A stretch of 64,000 nt of DNA from Pseudoduganella rivuli (GTDB lineage: Bacteria; Pseudomonadota; Gammaproteobacteria; Burkholderiales; Burkholderiaceae_D): the NCBI RefSeq assembly GCF_009674485.1, contig NZ_WKJJ01000017.1, positions 1 through 64,000 of the forward strand. Reading direction: 5' to 3'. The stretch's first letter is position 1. Every line of letters starts with the position of its first letter. Below the pieces are notes generated by a model, which searched no databases, had not been told where the DNA came from, and saw only the letters and a list, made by a program, of their open reading frames with translations. This document shows positions 1-8,536 of this stretch, piece by piece. A program made the position numbers and the translations under genes.

Positions 1-626
1 GCCGTCGTGGCGGGCGCGGATGCCGGCGCATTCGGATCGGCCGGCGGCGCCACGGAAATCAGCGGCACATTGGCCGATTGCAGCGGCGCGGACGCGGCCG
101 GCGCCGGCGCCACCACGGGCACGCTGGCCGCCGGCGCCGCGGCATCCTTGTGGCCCGGGGTCAAGTTCGGGAACAGGCCCACGTAATACGCGCCCACGGC
201 GGCGGCCACCACGGCCGCACCGGCCACGCCCATCAGCCAGCCGCTGGGCTTGGACGAACGCTCGGTCATGGTCGGGAAACGCGAACCGGAAAACGACGCG
301 GAAATCTCGCGGCGTGCCGGTTGCGGGTGTTCATGGCCCGCCACCGGATTGACTTCGATCATGGCCACCAGCGGCGCCGCATCGAGCTTCACCACCTTGG
401 CATAGGCGCGTACGAAACCGCGCGTCACCGCCATGTTCGGCAGCGAGTTGTAATCGTCCGCTTCCAGCGCCACGACCTGGCGCGGCGCCAGTTTCAGCTG
501 GTCGGCGATCTGGTCCACCGTCAAGCCCATGGCTTCACGCTGGGCCGCCAATTGCGCACCGGGCAACGCCTTGGACTTCGGCTGTTCCGTCCATTCGGAA
601 TTCATATTGGTACTCGTGTCACTCAT
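1..626 (-). CDS. rodZ: RodZ-like helix-turn-helix membrane protein (C-terminus beyond window)
   Basis: This is the N-terminal part of a RodZ-family protein, which links the MreB cytoskeleton to the inner membrane in rod-shaped cells. About residues 20-90 form a Cro/C1-type helix-turn-helix (GAQLAAQREAMGLTVDQIA, then an acidic EADDY stretch). A basic segment and one membrane span at about residues 129-151 follow (GWLMGVAGAAVVAAVG). After that comes the Ala/Pro-rich periplasmic linker typical of RodZ, and the window ends inside it. The ATG at 626 lies 8 bases inside the end of pilW, so the two genes are translationally coupled. The order ndk-rlmN-pilW-rodZ is common in betaproteobacteria. The periplasmic C-terminal domain cannot be seen here. 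Confidence 0.85.
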   Translation of the reverse strand, partial: MSDTSTNMNSEWTEQPKSKALPGAQLAAQREAMGLTVDQIADQLKLAPRQVVALEADDYNSLPNMAVTRGFVRAYAKVVKLDAAPLVAMIEVNPVAGHEHPQPARREISASFSGSRFPTMTERSSKPSGWLMGVAGAAVVAAAVGAYYVGLFPNLTPGHKDAAAPAASVPVVAPAPAASAPLQSANVPLISVAPPADPNAPASAPATT

Positions 627-1437
627 CAAACGCCCCACGTTGATAGGCAGCATATTCAGGCGAGCCGGCATGGTGCCGGCGCAATTGCGTTGCCCAAGCG
701 GCTTCCGCAGCTGTATCGCCCACATGATGCTGCACCCTGATCGCGAGCCAGAGGATGTCGGCAGTCAGCCCATCCATCCTGGCCACCTTGCTCAGCCGGG
801 TAATGAAAAAACCGGCGCGCGCATAATCGCGCCGCTCGAAGTAGATGCGCGCCAGGCCGGCGTTGGTCACGGCCACGTCCGGCGCGAATTTCAGGGCCTG
901 AAGCAAATACTTTTCGGCCGTGTCGTAATCTTTCCGTTTCAGCGCACAGGCGCCGGCATTGTTGTTGGCCGTCGCCGGCGCCTGGTACGCCGGGTTCGAC
1001 AGCGCCGCGTCAAAGTACTTGAACGCATCCGCCTCGCGGCCCACGCTGCACAGGAAGGACCCGTAATTATTGCTGATGTCCGGGTTGCGCGGCGCCAGTC
1101 TCAGTGCACGCTGGAAATTATCTTCCGTCAATTCCCGCTCGCCCATGGCCATGTAAATCAGCGCCCGCATGCCATACGCTTCGGCCAGCTCGGGATCGGC
1201 GGCCAGCGCCAGCTTCACTTCATCGAGCGCCACCGCGTACTGGCCCTGCTGGTAATAACCGACCGCCAGCTGCATGCGGATTTCCGCGCGCTTTTGCGCG
1301 GCGGTCTGGTCCGACGCCGTGGTCAATTCCGCCTTGCCGGACGAGTGCGACGCACAGCCGCCCGCCAGCATGGCCATGCCCAGGCATACCGTGCCCAGCA
1401 CGGTTGCCAATGGGCGGCGGGCGGCCGGCCGTGTCAT
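619..1437 (-). CDS. pilW: type IV pilus biogenesis/stability lipoprotein PilW (PilF)
   Basis: A 272-aa outer-membrane lipoprotein needed for assembly or stability of type IV pili through multimerisation of the secretin. The N-terminus has a signal peptide with lipobox LAGGC at residues 24-28. The rest is a run of TPR repeats (for example YYQQGQYAVALDEVKLALAA and DISNNYGSFLCSVGREADA), matching PilF/PilW in length and layout. Its ATG shares one base with the rlmN stop (TGATG) and its end overlaps the rodZ start by 8 bases, so rlmN-pilW-rodZ read as one coupled operon. Confidence 0.9.
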   Translation of the reverse strand: MTRPAARRPLATVLGTVCLGMAMLAGGCASHSSGKAELTTASDQTAAQKRAEIRMQLAVGYYQQGQYAVALDEVKLALAADPELAEAYGMRALIYMAMGERELTEDNFQRALRLAPRNPDISNNYGSFLCSVGREADAFKYFDAALSNPAYQAPATANNNAGACALKRKDYDTAEKYLLQALKFAPDVAVTNAGLARIYFERRDYARAGFFITRLSKVARMDGLTADILWLAIRVQHHVGDTAAEAAWATQLRRHHAGSPEYAAYQRGAFDE

Positions 1438-2615
1438 CAGGAACGGATCTCCACGATCTTGCCGAAATCGGCGCCGAACTTTTGCTGGTACTCCGCCATC
1501 TTGCCCATGCGCTCCTGCACGCGGGTGCGGTCCTGCACTTCGCCGGCCAGCTGGCCGCAGGCGGCGTCGATATCGTCGCCGCGCGTCTTGCGGATGGTGG
1601 TGACGATGCCCGCGTCGATCAGGATTTGCGCAAATTCCTTGATGCGGGGATTTTTCGAACGCAGCAAGCCCGATTCCGGGAACGGGTTGAACGGGATCAG
1701 GTTGAACTTGCAGTTGACGCCATAGTCGCGGTGCTTGACCAGCGCCACCAGTTCGCGCGCATGCTCGTCGGTGTCATTGACGCCGTCCAGCATGCAATAT
1801 TCAAACGTGATGAAGTCGCGCGGCGCAAATTCCAGGTAGCGCTTGCAGGCCGCCATCAAGTCGGCCAGCGGGTATTTCTTGTTCAGCGGCACCAGGCCAT
1901 TGCGCAACTCGTCGTTCGACGCGTGCAGCGACACCGCCAGCGCCACCGGCACTTCCTGCGACAGCTTGTCCATCATCGGCACCACGCCGGACGTCGACAG
2001 GGTCACGCGGCGGCGCGACAGGCCGTAGGCATTGTCGTCGAGCATCAGTTTCAATGCGGTGGCGGTCGGCTCGAAGTTCAGCAGCGGCTCGCCCATGCCC
2101 ATCATCACCACGTTGGTGATCTGGCGCTCGCCTTTCGGGCCCGGCTCGATGCCTTTGGTGCGGCGCAATTCGAATTCCGCCATCCACAGCTGGCCGATGA
2201 TTTCACCGACCGTCAGGTTGCGCGAAAAGCCCTGCTTGCCCGTCGAGCAAAAACGGCAGTTCACGGCACAGCCCGCCTGCGTGGAAATGCACAGCGTGCC
2301 GCGATTTTCTTCAGGAATGAATACGGTTTCCACCGCGTTGCCATTGCCGACGTCGACCAGCCACTTGCGCGTGCCGTCCGACGACGTGTGGTCGCTGATG
2401 ATGGCCGGCGCCACAATGCGGGCGCGGGTCTTCAGCTTTTCGCGCAGCGATTTGGCCAGGTCCGTCATCTCGTCGAAATCGGCGGCGCCAAACTGGTGGA
2501 TCCAGCGTTGCAACTGTTTCGCGCGGAACGGCTTCTCACCCAACTCCGCACAGTAGGCGACCAGTTGCGCCGGATCGAAATCCAGCAAATTGGTGAGGGT
2601 CGTGTCCATATTCAT
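1437..2615 (-). CDS. rlmN: 23S rRNA (adenine2503-C2)/tRNA (adenine37-C2) methyltransferase RlmN
   Basis: Radical SAM enzyme that methylates C2 of A2503 in 23S rRNA and A37 of some tRNAs. The radical-SAM cysteine motif GCAVNCRFC lies near residue 116, followed by STGKQGFSRNL. Also present are GMGEPLLNF and a C-terminal CGQLAGE segment carrying the second catalytic cysteine. The length (392 aa) fits the family. The frame opens with TTG at 2621, but the ATG at 2615 is the likelier start; another ATG lies at 2609, and no strong ribosome-binding site separates them. The stop overlaps the pilW start by one base. Confidence 0.95.
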   Translation of the reverse strand: MNMDTTLTNLLDFDPAQLVAYCAELGEKPFRAKQLQRWIHQFGAADFDEMTDLAKSLREKLKTRARIVAPAIISDHTSSDGTRKWLVDVGNGNAVETVFIPEENRGTLCISTQAGCAVNCRFCSTGKQGFSRNLTVGEIIGQLWMAEFELRRTKGIEPGPKGERQITNVVMMGMGEPLLNFEPTATALKLMLDDNAYGLSRRRVTLSTSGVVPMMDKLSQEVPVALAVSLHASNDELRNGLVPLNKKYPLADLMAACKRYLEFAPRDFITFEYCMLDGVNDTDEHARELVALVKHRDYGVNCKFNLIPFNPFPESGLLRSKNPRIKEFAQILIDAGIVTTIRKTRGDDIDAACGQLAGEVQDRTRVQERMGKMAEYQQKFGADFGKIVEIRS

Positions 2616-2644
2616 GCTCAAAGAAAATCAGTCCAGAAAAGACC

Positions 2645-2676
2645 GTACCCCGGCCAATGGCCGGGGCGCGGGGTAC
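2645..2676. other. strong hairpin between ndk and rlmN
   Basis: CCCCGGCC (2648-2655) pairs with GGCCGGGG (2659-2666) around a 3-base loop, with a partly alternative outer pairing of GTACCCC and GGGGTAC. There is no T-run, so it is not a canonical terminator. It lies in the 117-bp gap after ndk and before rlmN, and may attenuate read-through or protect the ndk mRNA 3' end. Confidence 0.45.
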
Positions 2677-2732
2677 TACCTATTGCAGTCTACTACTTGC
2701 ACCACACAAGTGGTGGCAGGCATGGCCGCGAA

Positions 2733-3158
2733 TTAACGCGAGTAGATGTTCAGTGCCGGGAAGTAGTAAGCGATTTCAACGGCTGCGGTTTCAGCAGCGT
2801 CGGAACCGTGTACGGCGTTCGCGTCGATGGAGTCAGCGAAGTCAGCGCGGATGGTGCCTTTTTCAGCTTTCTTCGGATCGGTTGCGCCCATCAGGTCGCG
2901 GTTTTTCAGGATTGCGCCTTCGCCTTCCAGAACCTGGATCATGACCGGGCCGGAAACCATGAAGTCCACCAGATCTTTGAAGAATGGGCGCTCGCGGTGC
3001 ACAGCGTAGAAGCCTTCGGCTTCAGCGCGGGACAGTTGGGTCATACGCGCAGCGATCACTTTCAGGCCAGCGCCTTCGAAACGGCTGTAGATTTGGCCGA
3101 TTACGTTTTTAGCAACTGCGTCAGGTTTGATGATCGACAGGGTGCGTTCGATTGCCAT
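2733..3158 (-). CDS. ndk: nucleoside diphosphate kinase
   Basis: A 141-aa cytosolic enzyme that moves the gamma-phosphate of ATP to nucleoside diphosphates through a phosphohistidine. The signature NAVHGSD contains the catalytic His at residue 117. TLSIIKPDAV at the N-terminus and the overall length match bacterial Ndk. The ATG at 3158 is unambiguous. ndk upstream of rlmN is the usual betaproteobacterial order. Its codon use is strongly biased, as expected for a highly expressed housekeeping gene. Confidence 0.97.
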   Translation of the reverse strand: MAIERTLSIIKPDAVAKNVIGQIYSRFEGAGLKVIAARMTQLSRAEAEGFYAVHRERPFFKDLVDFMVSGPVMIQVLEGEGAILKNRDLMGATDPKKAEKGTIRADFADSIDANAVHGSDAAETAAVEIAYYFPALNIYSR

Positions 3159-3398
3159 TGAAAAACTCCAATAAAAAGAATGGTTTAAAACAAAATTGAT
3201 GATTCAATCAACCCTTGATTTTACCATAGATCAAAGCGGGTTACGAATATCGGCTATATCAGCCATGCAAGTTTTATGCTGTGAGGCTGTGGTTCCTGCA
3301 AGATTAAGCCGGGTTTAAGGCAAATTTTGCGCCATGTCACGACGACGTGCTATCCTTTTGGCAAGCGGTTATCCGCACTTTTTCACTACGGAGGCAAC

Positions 3399-4079
3399 AT
3401 GAACAACTTGCAGAACACTTACGAGTGGGGGCACAGCAGTCAGCTGGTGCGCCACAACGTGCTGCGCAATACGTACTGGCTGCTGGCGCTGTCGATGATC
3501 CCGACCGTGCTGGGCGCGGCCCTGGGCGTGATGATGCACATCCCGATGCCACGCGGCTTCATGGGCGCGATCCTGTTCCTGGGCGTCGCTTACGGCTTCA
3601 TCTGGGGCATTGAAAAGAACAAGACCAGCGGCGTCGGCGTGGCGCTGCTGCTGGGCTTCACGTTCTTCATGGGCCTGATGCTGACACCGCTGCTGACCCG
3701 CACGCTGGGCTTCTCCAACGGCGGCCAGCTGATCATGATGGCGTTCGGCGGCACGGCAGCCGTGTTCGGTGTGATGGCGACGGTGGCCACCGTGTCCAAG
3801 CGCGATTTCTCCGGGATGGGCAAATGGCTGTTCGCCGGCGCGCTGGTGCTGCTGGCCGCTTCGCTGCTGAACATCTTCTTCCAGATGCCGGCGCTGTACA
3901 TCGTGATTTCCGTCCTGGCGATCGGTATCTTCTCCGCGTTCATCCTGTATGACGTACAGCAGATCATCAACGGCGGCGAAACCAACTACATCAGCGCGAC
4001 CCTGGCGCTGTACCTGGACGTGTACAACATCTTCAGCAACCTGCTGGCCCTGCTGGGCCTGGGCGGCGACCGCGACTAA
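3399..4079 (+). CDS. Bax inhibitor-1/YccA family membrane protein
   Basis: A 226-aa inner-membrane protein of the BI-1 (TMBIM) family with about seven membrane spans, for example LLALSMIPTVLGAALGVMM and VALLLGFTFFMGLML. Family members are implicated in calcium or proton leak; YccA of E. coli binds the FtsH protease. The typical C-terminal YDVQQIINGGETNYISAT and YLDVYNIF segments are present. The frame runs open from 3327, but the ATG at 3399 follows a clear GGAGG Shine-Dalgarno at about 3389 and gives the family's normal N-terminus. It stands alone on the plus strand and ends in a good terminator. The exact function in this organism is unknown. Confidence 0.92.
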   Translation: MNNLQNTYEWGHSSQLVRHNVLRNTYWLLALSMIPTVLGAALGVMMHIPMPRGFMGAILFLGVAYGFIWGIEKNKTSGVGVALLLGFTFFMGLMLTPLLTRTLGFSNGGQLIMMAFGGTAAVFGVMATVATVSKRDFSGMGKWLFAGALVLLAASLLNIFFQMPALYIVISVLAIGIFSAFILYDVQQIINGGETNYISATLALYLDVYNIFSNLLALLGLGGDRD

Positions 4080-4097
4080 GCGTCCACGGTCCTCAAC

Positions 4098-4127
4098 AAA
4101 AAGCCGGCTTCGCGCCGGCTTTTTTTT
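4098..4127 (+). terminator. rho-independent terminator of the BI-1 gene (probably bidirectional)
   Basis: AAGCCGGC, a 5-base loop and GCCGGCTT, followed by eight Ts on the plus strand and preceded by As. It lies 18 bases after the BI-1 stop and 15 bases before the end of convergent rlmD, so it can serve both genes. Confidence 0.9.
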
Positions 4128-4141
4128 GAAGCTCGGAAAGA

Positions 4142-5539
4142 TTATTCGCCGACGGTTTCCGTCACGCGGGCCATCGGCAATTCGCTGACTTTCGCGTCCG
4201 GGTCGAGGTTGAAGACCGCCATCGATTCCACGTGCGACGTGTGCGGGAACATGTTGACCACACCGGCCAGGTCCAGCTTGTAGCCACACAGATGCGTCAG
4301 GACGCCCGCATCGCGCGCCAGGGTCGACGGGCTGCACGACACGTACACGATGCGCTTCGGCAGGAATTCCGGCGCATCCTTTTTCAGCTCCGCCAGCGCC
4401 AGCGCCAGCGCCATCGCGCCGTCGCGCGGCGGGTCGATCAGCATGCGGTCGAACTTGCCCAGCTTGATCAAGTCGTCCTTCGTGACTTCGAACAGGTTGC
4501 GGGTCTGGAACGTGGTCTTGGCGGCCACGCCATTGACTTGTGCATTGGCCAGCGCGCGCTCGGTCAGCGCGGTGGAACCCTCGATGCCCACCACTTCGCG
4601 CGCCTGCGTCGCCAGCGGCAAGGTGAAGTTGCCCAGGCCGCAGAACAGGTCAGCCACGCGGTCTTCCTTCTGCACATCCAGCAGGCGCAGGGCTTTCGCC
4701 ACCAGCACGCGGTTGATGTGGTGGTTCACCTGCGTGAAATCGGTCGGCTTGAACGGCATGCGGATGCCGAATTCCGGCAGCAAATAATACAGTTCCTTGT
4801 CCAGCGGATAGAACGGATACGCGGTATCCGGGCCTTTCGGCTGCAGCCACCACTGGATGTCGTATTCGTCCGCGAACGCCTTCAGCTTGGCTTCATCATC
4901 GGCCTTCAACGGCTCCATGTTACGCATCACCAGCACCGTGGTTTCTTCACCGATGGCCAGTTCGATTTGCGGCACCTTGTCGAAAATCGACAGCGAGTGG
5001 ATCAGCGCGCGCAGCGGCATCATCATGTCCGAGACATGCGGCGGCAGGATCTGGCAGCTTTGGATGTCCGCCACGTAGACGGATTTCTTTTCATGGAAGC
5101 CCACCAGCACCGTGCCCTTTTTCGCCACGTAGCGCGACGACAGGCGCGCGCGGTAGCGGTAGCCCCACGTCGGGCCATACAGCGGGCGCATCATGTTGCC
5201 GGCTTTGACTTTCGACAGGTGCCACAGGTTATCTTCCAGCACGCGCTGCTTGATCGCCACCTGCGCGCTCGGCTCCAGGTGCTGCATCGAGCAGCCGCCG
5301 CAATAGTCGAAGTGCACGCACTTCGGCTTGACGCGCATCGACGACTCTTTATGCAGCGCCGTCATGCGCGCCGCTTCCCAGTTTTTCTTCTTGCGGAACG
5401 TTTCAAAGCTGACCCGTTCGCCCGGCAGCGCACCTTCGACGAACACCACCTTGCCCGGCGAACCGTCTTCGTTTTCCAGGTGGCCGACGCCACGGGCGTC
5501 CATGTCGAGCGATTTGATTTCGATGATTTTGTCTTGCAT
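4142..5539 (-). CDS. rlmD: 23S rRNA (uracil1939-C5)-methyltransferase RlmD
   Basis: SAM-dependent m5U methyltransferase of the RumA/TrmA class. In order it shows an N-terminal TRAM-like domain (about residues 1-60 from this start), an iron-sulfur cysteine cluster CVHFDYCGGC (about 74-83) with a further Cys in ADIQSCQ, a SAM-binding ADLFCGLGNFTLPLA motif, DPPRDG, and the catalytic cysteine in YVSCSPSTLARD. The frame stays open to an ATG at 5611, which would add 24 residues. The ATG at 5539 starts directly before the TRAM domain and gives a typical 465 aa, but neither start has a strong ribosome-binding site. rlmD downstream of rpoS is a conserved betaproteobacterial arrangement. Confidence 0.93.
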   Translation of the reverse strand: MQDKIIEIKSLDMDARGVGHLENEDGSPGKVVFVEGALPGERVSFETFRKKKNWEAARMTALHKESSMRVKPKCVHFDYCGGCSMQHLEPSAQVAIKQRVLEDNLWHLSKVKAGNMMRPLYGPTWGYRYRARLSSRYVAKKGTVLVGFHEKKSVYVADIQSCQILPPHVSDMMMPLRALIHSLSIFDKVPQIELAIGEETTVLVMRNMEPLKADDEAKLKAFADEYDIQWWLQPKGPDTAYPFYPLDKELYYLLPEFGIRMPFKPTDFTQVNHHINRVLVAKALRLLDVQKEDRVADLFCGLGNFTLPLATQAREVVGIEGSTALTERALANAQVNGVAAKTTFQTRNLFEVTKDDLIKLGKFDRMLIDPPRDGAMALALALAELKKDAPEFLPKRIVYVSCSPSTLARDAGVLTHLCGYKLDLAGVVNMFPHTSHVESMAVFNLDPDAKVSELPMARVTETVGE

Positions 5540-5649
5540 AGCGGTCAACGTTTCAAGGGGAATGGGCCGGCTGGGCGGCTTGCGGAAGGGCGTAATAATA
5601 GCAGAACCCATGCCGTCAACGACATGGGCGGGCCGTCAGGCCGGTGAAG

Positions 5650-6672
5650 TTATAGCAATGAATCCCGTACCACGCCGCGCGCGGCCATCGCGCGCTTCAG
5701 CTTGACGAGGGCTTCCTGCTGGATTTGCCGCACGCGTTCGCGCGTGACGCCCATTTCCTCGGCCAGGGTTTCCAGGGTGGCGGGATCGTCGTTATCGAGG
5801 CCGAAACGGCGCATGATGACGATGCGCTGCTTGTCCGGCAGCTTGGTCAGCCAGTCGCGCACCAGTACCGTCATTTCATGGTGCTCGGCCCGCGCATCGG
5901 GGCTGTCATCCGCGTCGCCCGGCAGCATGTCCATCAGCGACGATTGCGGATCGTTGTCGAGCGGCGCGTCGAGCGACGTCGCATGCTCGGACAAGGCCAG
6001 GATGTCCTGCACTTCTTCCACCGGCCGGCCGACCAGTTCCGCGATATCTTCGGCGGTGGCGTCCTTGCCGTTGTGGTGCTGCGCTTCCAGGTGGTATTTG
6101 CCGCGCAGGATCTGGTTCAGTTCGCGCACCATGTGCACCGGCAGGCGCACGGTGCGGGCCTGGTTCATGATGGCGCGCTCGATGCTCTGGCGGATCCACC
6201 ACGTGGCATAGGTGGAAAAGCGGAAACCCCGCTCCGGCTCGAACTTGTCGATGGCGCGCATCAGGCCGATGTTGCCCTCCTCGATCATGTCGAGCAAGAC
6301 CACGCCCCGGTTGATGTAATGCTTGGCAATCGACACCACGAGGCGCAGGTTATGCTCGATCATGGTCTGGCGGGCGCTGAAATCGCCCTGCTTGGCCAGG
6401 GTCGCGTAATGCACTTCCTGCTGCGCCGTCAGCAACGGCCGGGTACCGATCTGGTTCAGGTAATGCTGCGTGGTGTCGGTGGACAGTTCAGCCGCCAGCA
6501 CCTTTTTCAGTTCATCGACACTCTCGAGTACCGTGCTGGCTTCCGCAACGATGCCGCCATCCGCGCCATCGGCATTGTCTCCCGCATCGATTGCGACATC
6601 GTCGAGCTGCTCTTCCGAAAAGTCTTCCGGCAGCGAATCGTCATCCAGTCGGTCGTGCGGCGAGTGTGTCAT
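5650..6672 (-). CDS. rpoS: RNA polymerase sigma factor RpoS
   Basis: Alternative sigma factor for the general stress and stationary-phase response (340 aa). An acidic N-terminal stretch is followed by region 1.2 (TQHYLNQIGTRPLLTAQQE), region 2 with DMIEEGNIGLMRAIDKFEP and RFSTYATWWIRQ, region 3, and region 4 with the helix-turn-helix GVTRERVRQIQQEAL. The start lies 9 bases after the nlpD stop. As in enterobacteria, rpoS is probably transcribed both with nlpD and from a promoter inside it, which is inferred from the layout. Confidence 0.97.
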   Translation of the reverse strand: MTHSPHDRLDDDSLPEDFSEEQLDDVAIDAGDNADGADGGIVAEASTVLESVDELKKVLAAELSTDTTQHYLNQIGTRPLLTAQQEVHYATLAKQGDFSARQTMIEHNLRLVVSIAKHYINRGVVLLDMIEEGNIGLMRAIDKFEPERGFRFSTYATWWIRQSIERAIMNQARTVRLPVHMVRELNQILRGKYHLEAQHHNGKDATAEDIAELVGRPVEEVQDILALSEHATSLDAPLDNDPQSSLMDMLPGDADDSPDARAEHHEMTVLVRDWLTKLPDKQRIVIMRRFGLDNDDPATLETLAEEMGVTRERVRQIQQEALVKLKRAMAARGVVRDSLL

Positions 6673-6681
6673 GGGCGGTAG

Positions 6682-7629
6682 CTAGCGGTTAGGCAAGAAC
6701 TTCGATGGATCCACGGGTTTGCCCTGCTGCCTGATTTCAAAGTGCAGCTTGACGGCATCGGTATCTGAATCCCCCATTTCTGCAATCAGCTGGCCCTTGC
6801 TGACACTCTGGCCTTCCTTGACGAGGATGGCCCGGTTGTGGGCATATGCGGACAGCAGACTATTACTGTGCTTCACAATGACGAGATTACCATAACCGCG
6901 GATGCCACTGCCTGCATACATGACTTTTCCTGCGCCGGCAGCCATCACATGTTGCCCCGCCTTGCCGGCAATGTCGATGCCTTTGTTCTTGCCTTCGTCA
7001 AAGGTGGCGACAATACGGCCGTCGGAAGGCCAGATCCACGTCAGTTCGCGGTCTTCCGCGCTCAGCTGCACGGCCGGTGCGGCCGGCGTGGCGGCGGCGG
7101 GCGGCGCCACCGACGCGACCACCGGCGCCTTTTCAGGCCGCTCCGGCTTGTCGCTGTCCGGTTTCTGCAAATCGGCCAGCGCGCCTTCCGTATACGGCTT
7201 TTTGTCGCCGCGCGGCGACGTTTTGCGGGCCACGACCGGTTCCGGTTTCGGCGTGGTATTGCCGGGCGGCTCGACCTTGCCGATGACGACACCGCCGTTA
7301 TCGGGCGGCAGCACGCGCAACACCTGGTCGACCTTGATGTCGTTCGGGTTGGCCAGGTTATTCCAGGCCGCGATATCCGTATAGCTTTGGCCGTGTTCCA
7401 GCGCGATCTTGATCAGCGTATCGCCTTTTTTCACCGTGTACAGGCCGCGCTCGTCACGGGCCTTGCTGGCGTCTTCGCTCGGTGCGGGCGGTTTGACGGC
7501 AGGATGGGGCGACGTGGGGGTCAAATGGCGGTCCACCACCGGCGCCTGCTGCGGCGTGGTGGTACAGGCGCTGAGCGCGCCCAGGGTGATGCTCAGCAAT
7601 AACAGGGAACTCTTGTTAATCATATTCAT
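6682..7629 (-). CDS. nlpD: lipoprotein NlpD, LysM and degenerate M23 (LytM) domains
   Basis: Outer-membrane lipoprotein that activates a cell-wall amidase at division. The signal peptide ends in lipobox LSAC (Cys at residue 22). A LysM peptidoglycan-binding repeat follows (YTVKKGDTLIKIALEHGQ), then a Pro-rich linker, then a C-terminal LytM/M23 domain. Where active M23 enzymes have the first zinc-binding His, this protein reads KNKGIDIAG, so the domain looks catalytically inactive, as known for NlpD. The frame is open upstream to 7686, but the ATG at 7629 directly precedes the signal peptide; a second ATG lies at 7623. Confidence 0.93.
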   Translation of the reverse strand: MNMINKSSLLLLSITLGALSACTTTPQQAPVVDRHLTPTSPHPAVKPPAPSEDASKARDERGLYTVKKGDTLIKIALEHGQSYTDIAAWNNLANPNDIKVDQVLRVLPPDNGGVVIGKVEPPGNTTPKPEPVVARKTSPRGDKKPYTEGALADLQKPDSDKPERPEKAPVVASVAPPAAATPAAPAVQLSAEDRELTWIWPSDGRIVATFDEGKNKGIDIAGKAGQHVMAAGAGKVMYAGSGIRGYGNLVIVKHSNSLLSAYAHNRAILVKEGQSVSKGQLIAEMGDSDTDAVKLHFEIRQQGKPVDPSKFLPNR

Positions 7630-7657
7630 TCTAAATTGTTTGCCCGGCACGGCGCAG

Positions 7658-8536
7658 TCAGACAGTGCCAGGGCGCAATGGCACAAAGTGGCAATCTTCC
7701 AGCGCTTCGCTGGTCCACTCAGCCTTGGCTACGCGGGTAACCAGGTGCAAATGCTGGGTACGGCCGCCCACGGGCGCCACCAGCCTGCCGCCGATGGCCA
7801 GCTGTTCCAGCAGCGCCTGCGGCACGTCCATACCCGCCGCGGCCAGGATAATGCCATCAAATGGGGCCGCCTGCGGCAACCCAAGCATACCATCTCCGTA
7901 ATGCAAACGCAGGTTCGGCACCCGCATCGGCCGCAGGTTCGCCTTGGCCAGCTCATGTAACGGCTTGATCCGCTCGATGGAATACACGTCTTGTGCAATA
8001 CAGGCCAGCACGGCCGCCTGATAGCCGCAACCGGTGCCGATTTCCAGCACGCGCTTCAACTGGCCGCCATTGCGCATCACCTCGATCATGCGCGCCACGA
8101 TATACGGCTGCGAAATCGTCTGGTGGTGGCCGATCGGCAGCGAGGCGTCGATGTACGCCTGCGCCGCCAGCGCCTCGTCGATGAAATGGTGGCGCGGCAC
8201 CCGGTCCAGCGCGCTCAGCACCACGCTATCCTTGACGCCCTGCTTCGCCACCCGCGCCACCATGGCGCGCCGCACGGCTTCCGACACCAGCGGGTTCTGG
8301 CGCGGCGCTGCGGCTGCCGCAATCTGGTCCCGTTCCGCCTGCGCCCCCCGCAGCGGTGCCGGCGCGGCGGCCGGCGCCTGCCTTGCCACGTAAGGCTGTG
8401 CGCTGCGCGCGTTTTGCGTGGCGTTCTGCGTGGCGGTTTGCGGCGTAGCCACCGGCCCCCGCACCGAGGCGTACGACGGCTTCTGGTCCACCACGGACGA
8501 CAGCGGCAAGGGGAAGGAACGGGGTTTGTCGGTCAT
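7658..8536 (-). CDS. pcm: protein-L-isoaspartate O-methyltransferase with an N-terminal extension
   Basis: SAM-dependent repair enzyme that methylates isoaspartyl residues in aged proteins. The conserved domain runs from about residue 82 to the end, with PRHHFIDEALA, IGHHQTISQPYIVARM, the SAM motif VLEIGTGCGYQAAVLA and YGDGMLGL. About 80 residues of Ala/Pro/Gln-rich, probably disordered sequence precede it (including TATQNATQNA), making the protein 292 aa against about 210 for typical Pcm. The ATG overlaps the surE stop in ATGA, so translation is coupled. The surE-pcm-nlpD-rpoS order is ancient and conserved. Confidence 0.93.
   Translation of the reverse strand: MTDKPRSFPLPLSSVVDQKPSYASVRGPVATPQTATQNATQNARSAQPYVARQAPAAAPAPLRGAQAERDQIAAAAAPRQNPLVSEAVRRAMVARVAKQGVKDSVVLSALDRVPRHHFIDEALAAQAYIDASLPIGHHQTISQPYIVARMIEVMRNGGQLKRVLEIGTGCGYQAAVLACIAQDVYSIERIKPLHELAKANLRPMRVPNLRLHYGDGMLGLPQAAPFDGIILAAAGMDVPQALLEQLAIGGRLVAPVGGRTQHLHLVTRVAKAEWTSEALEDCHFVPLRPGTV

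Noticed and set aside
1104..3161. Open frame of 685 codons on the plus strand across rlmN and ndk.
   Set aside because: Opposite to two housekeeping genes, with a product rich in His/Arg and no motifs.
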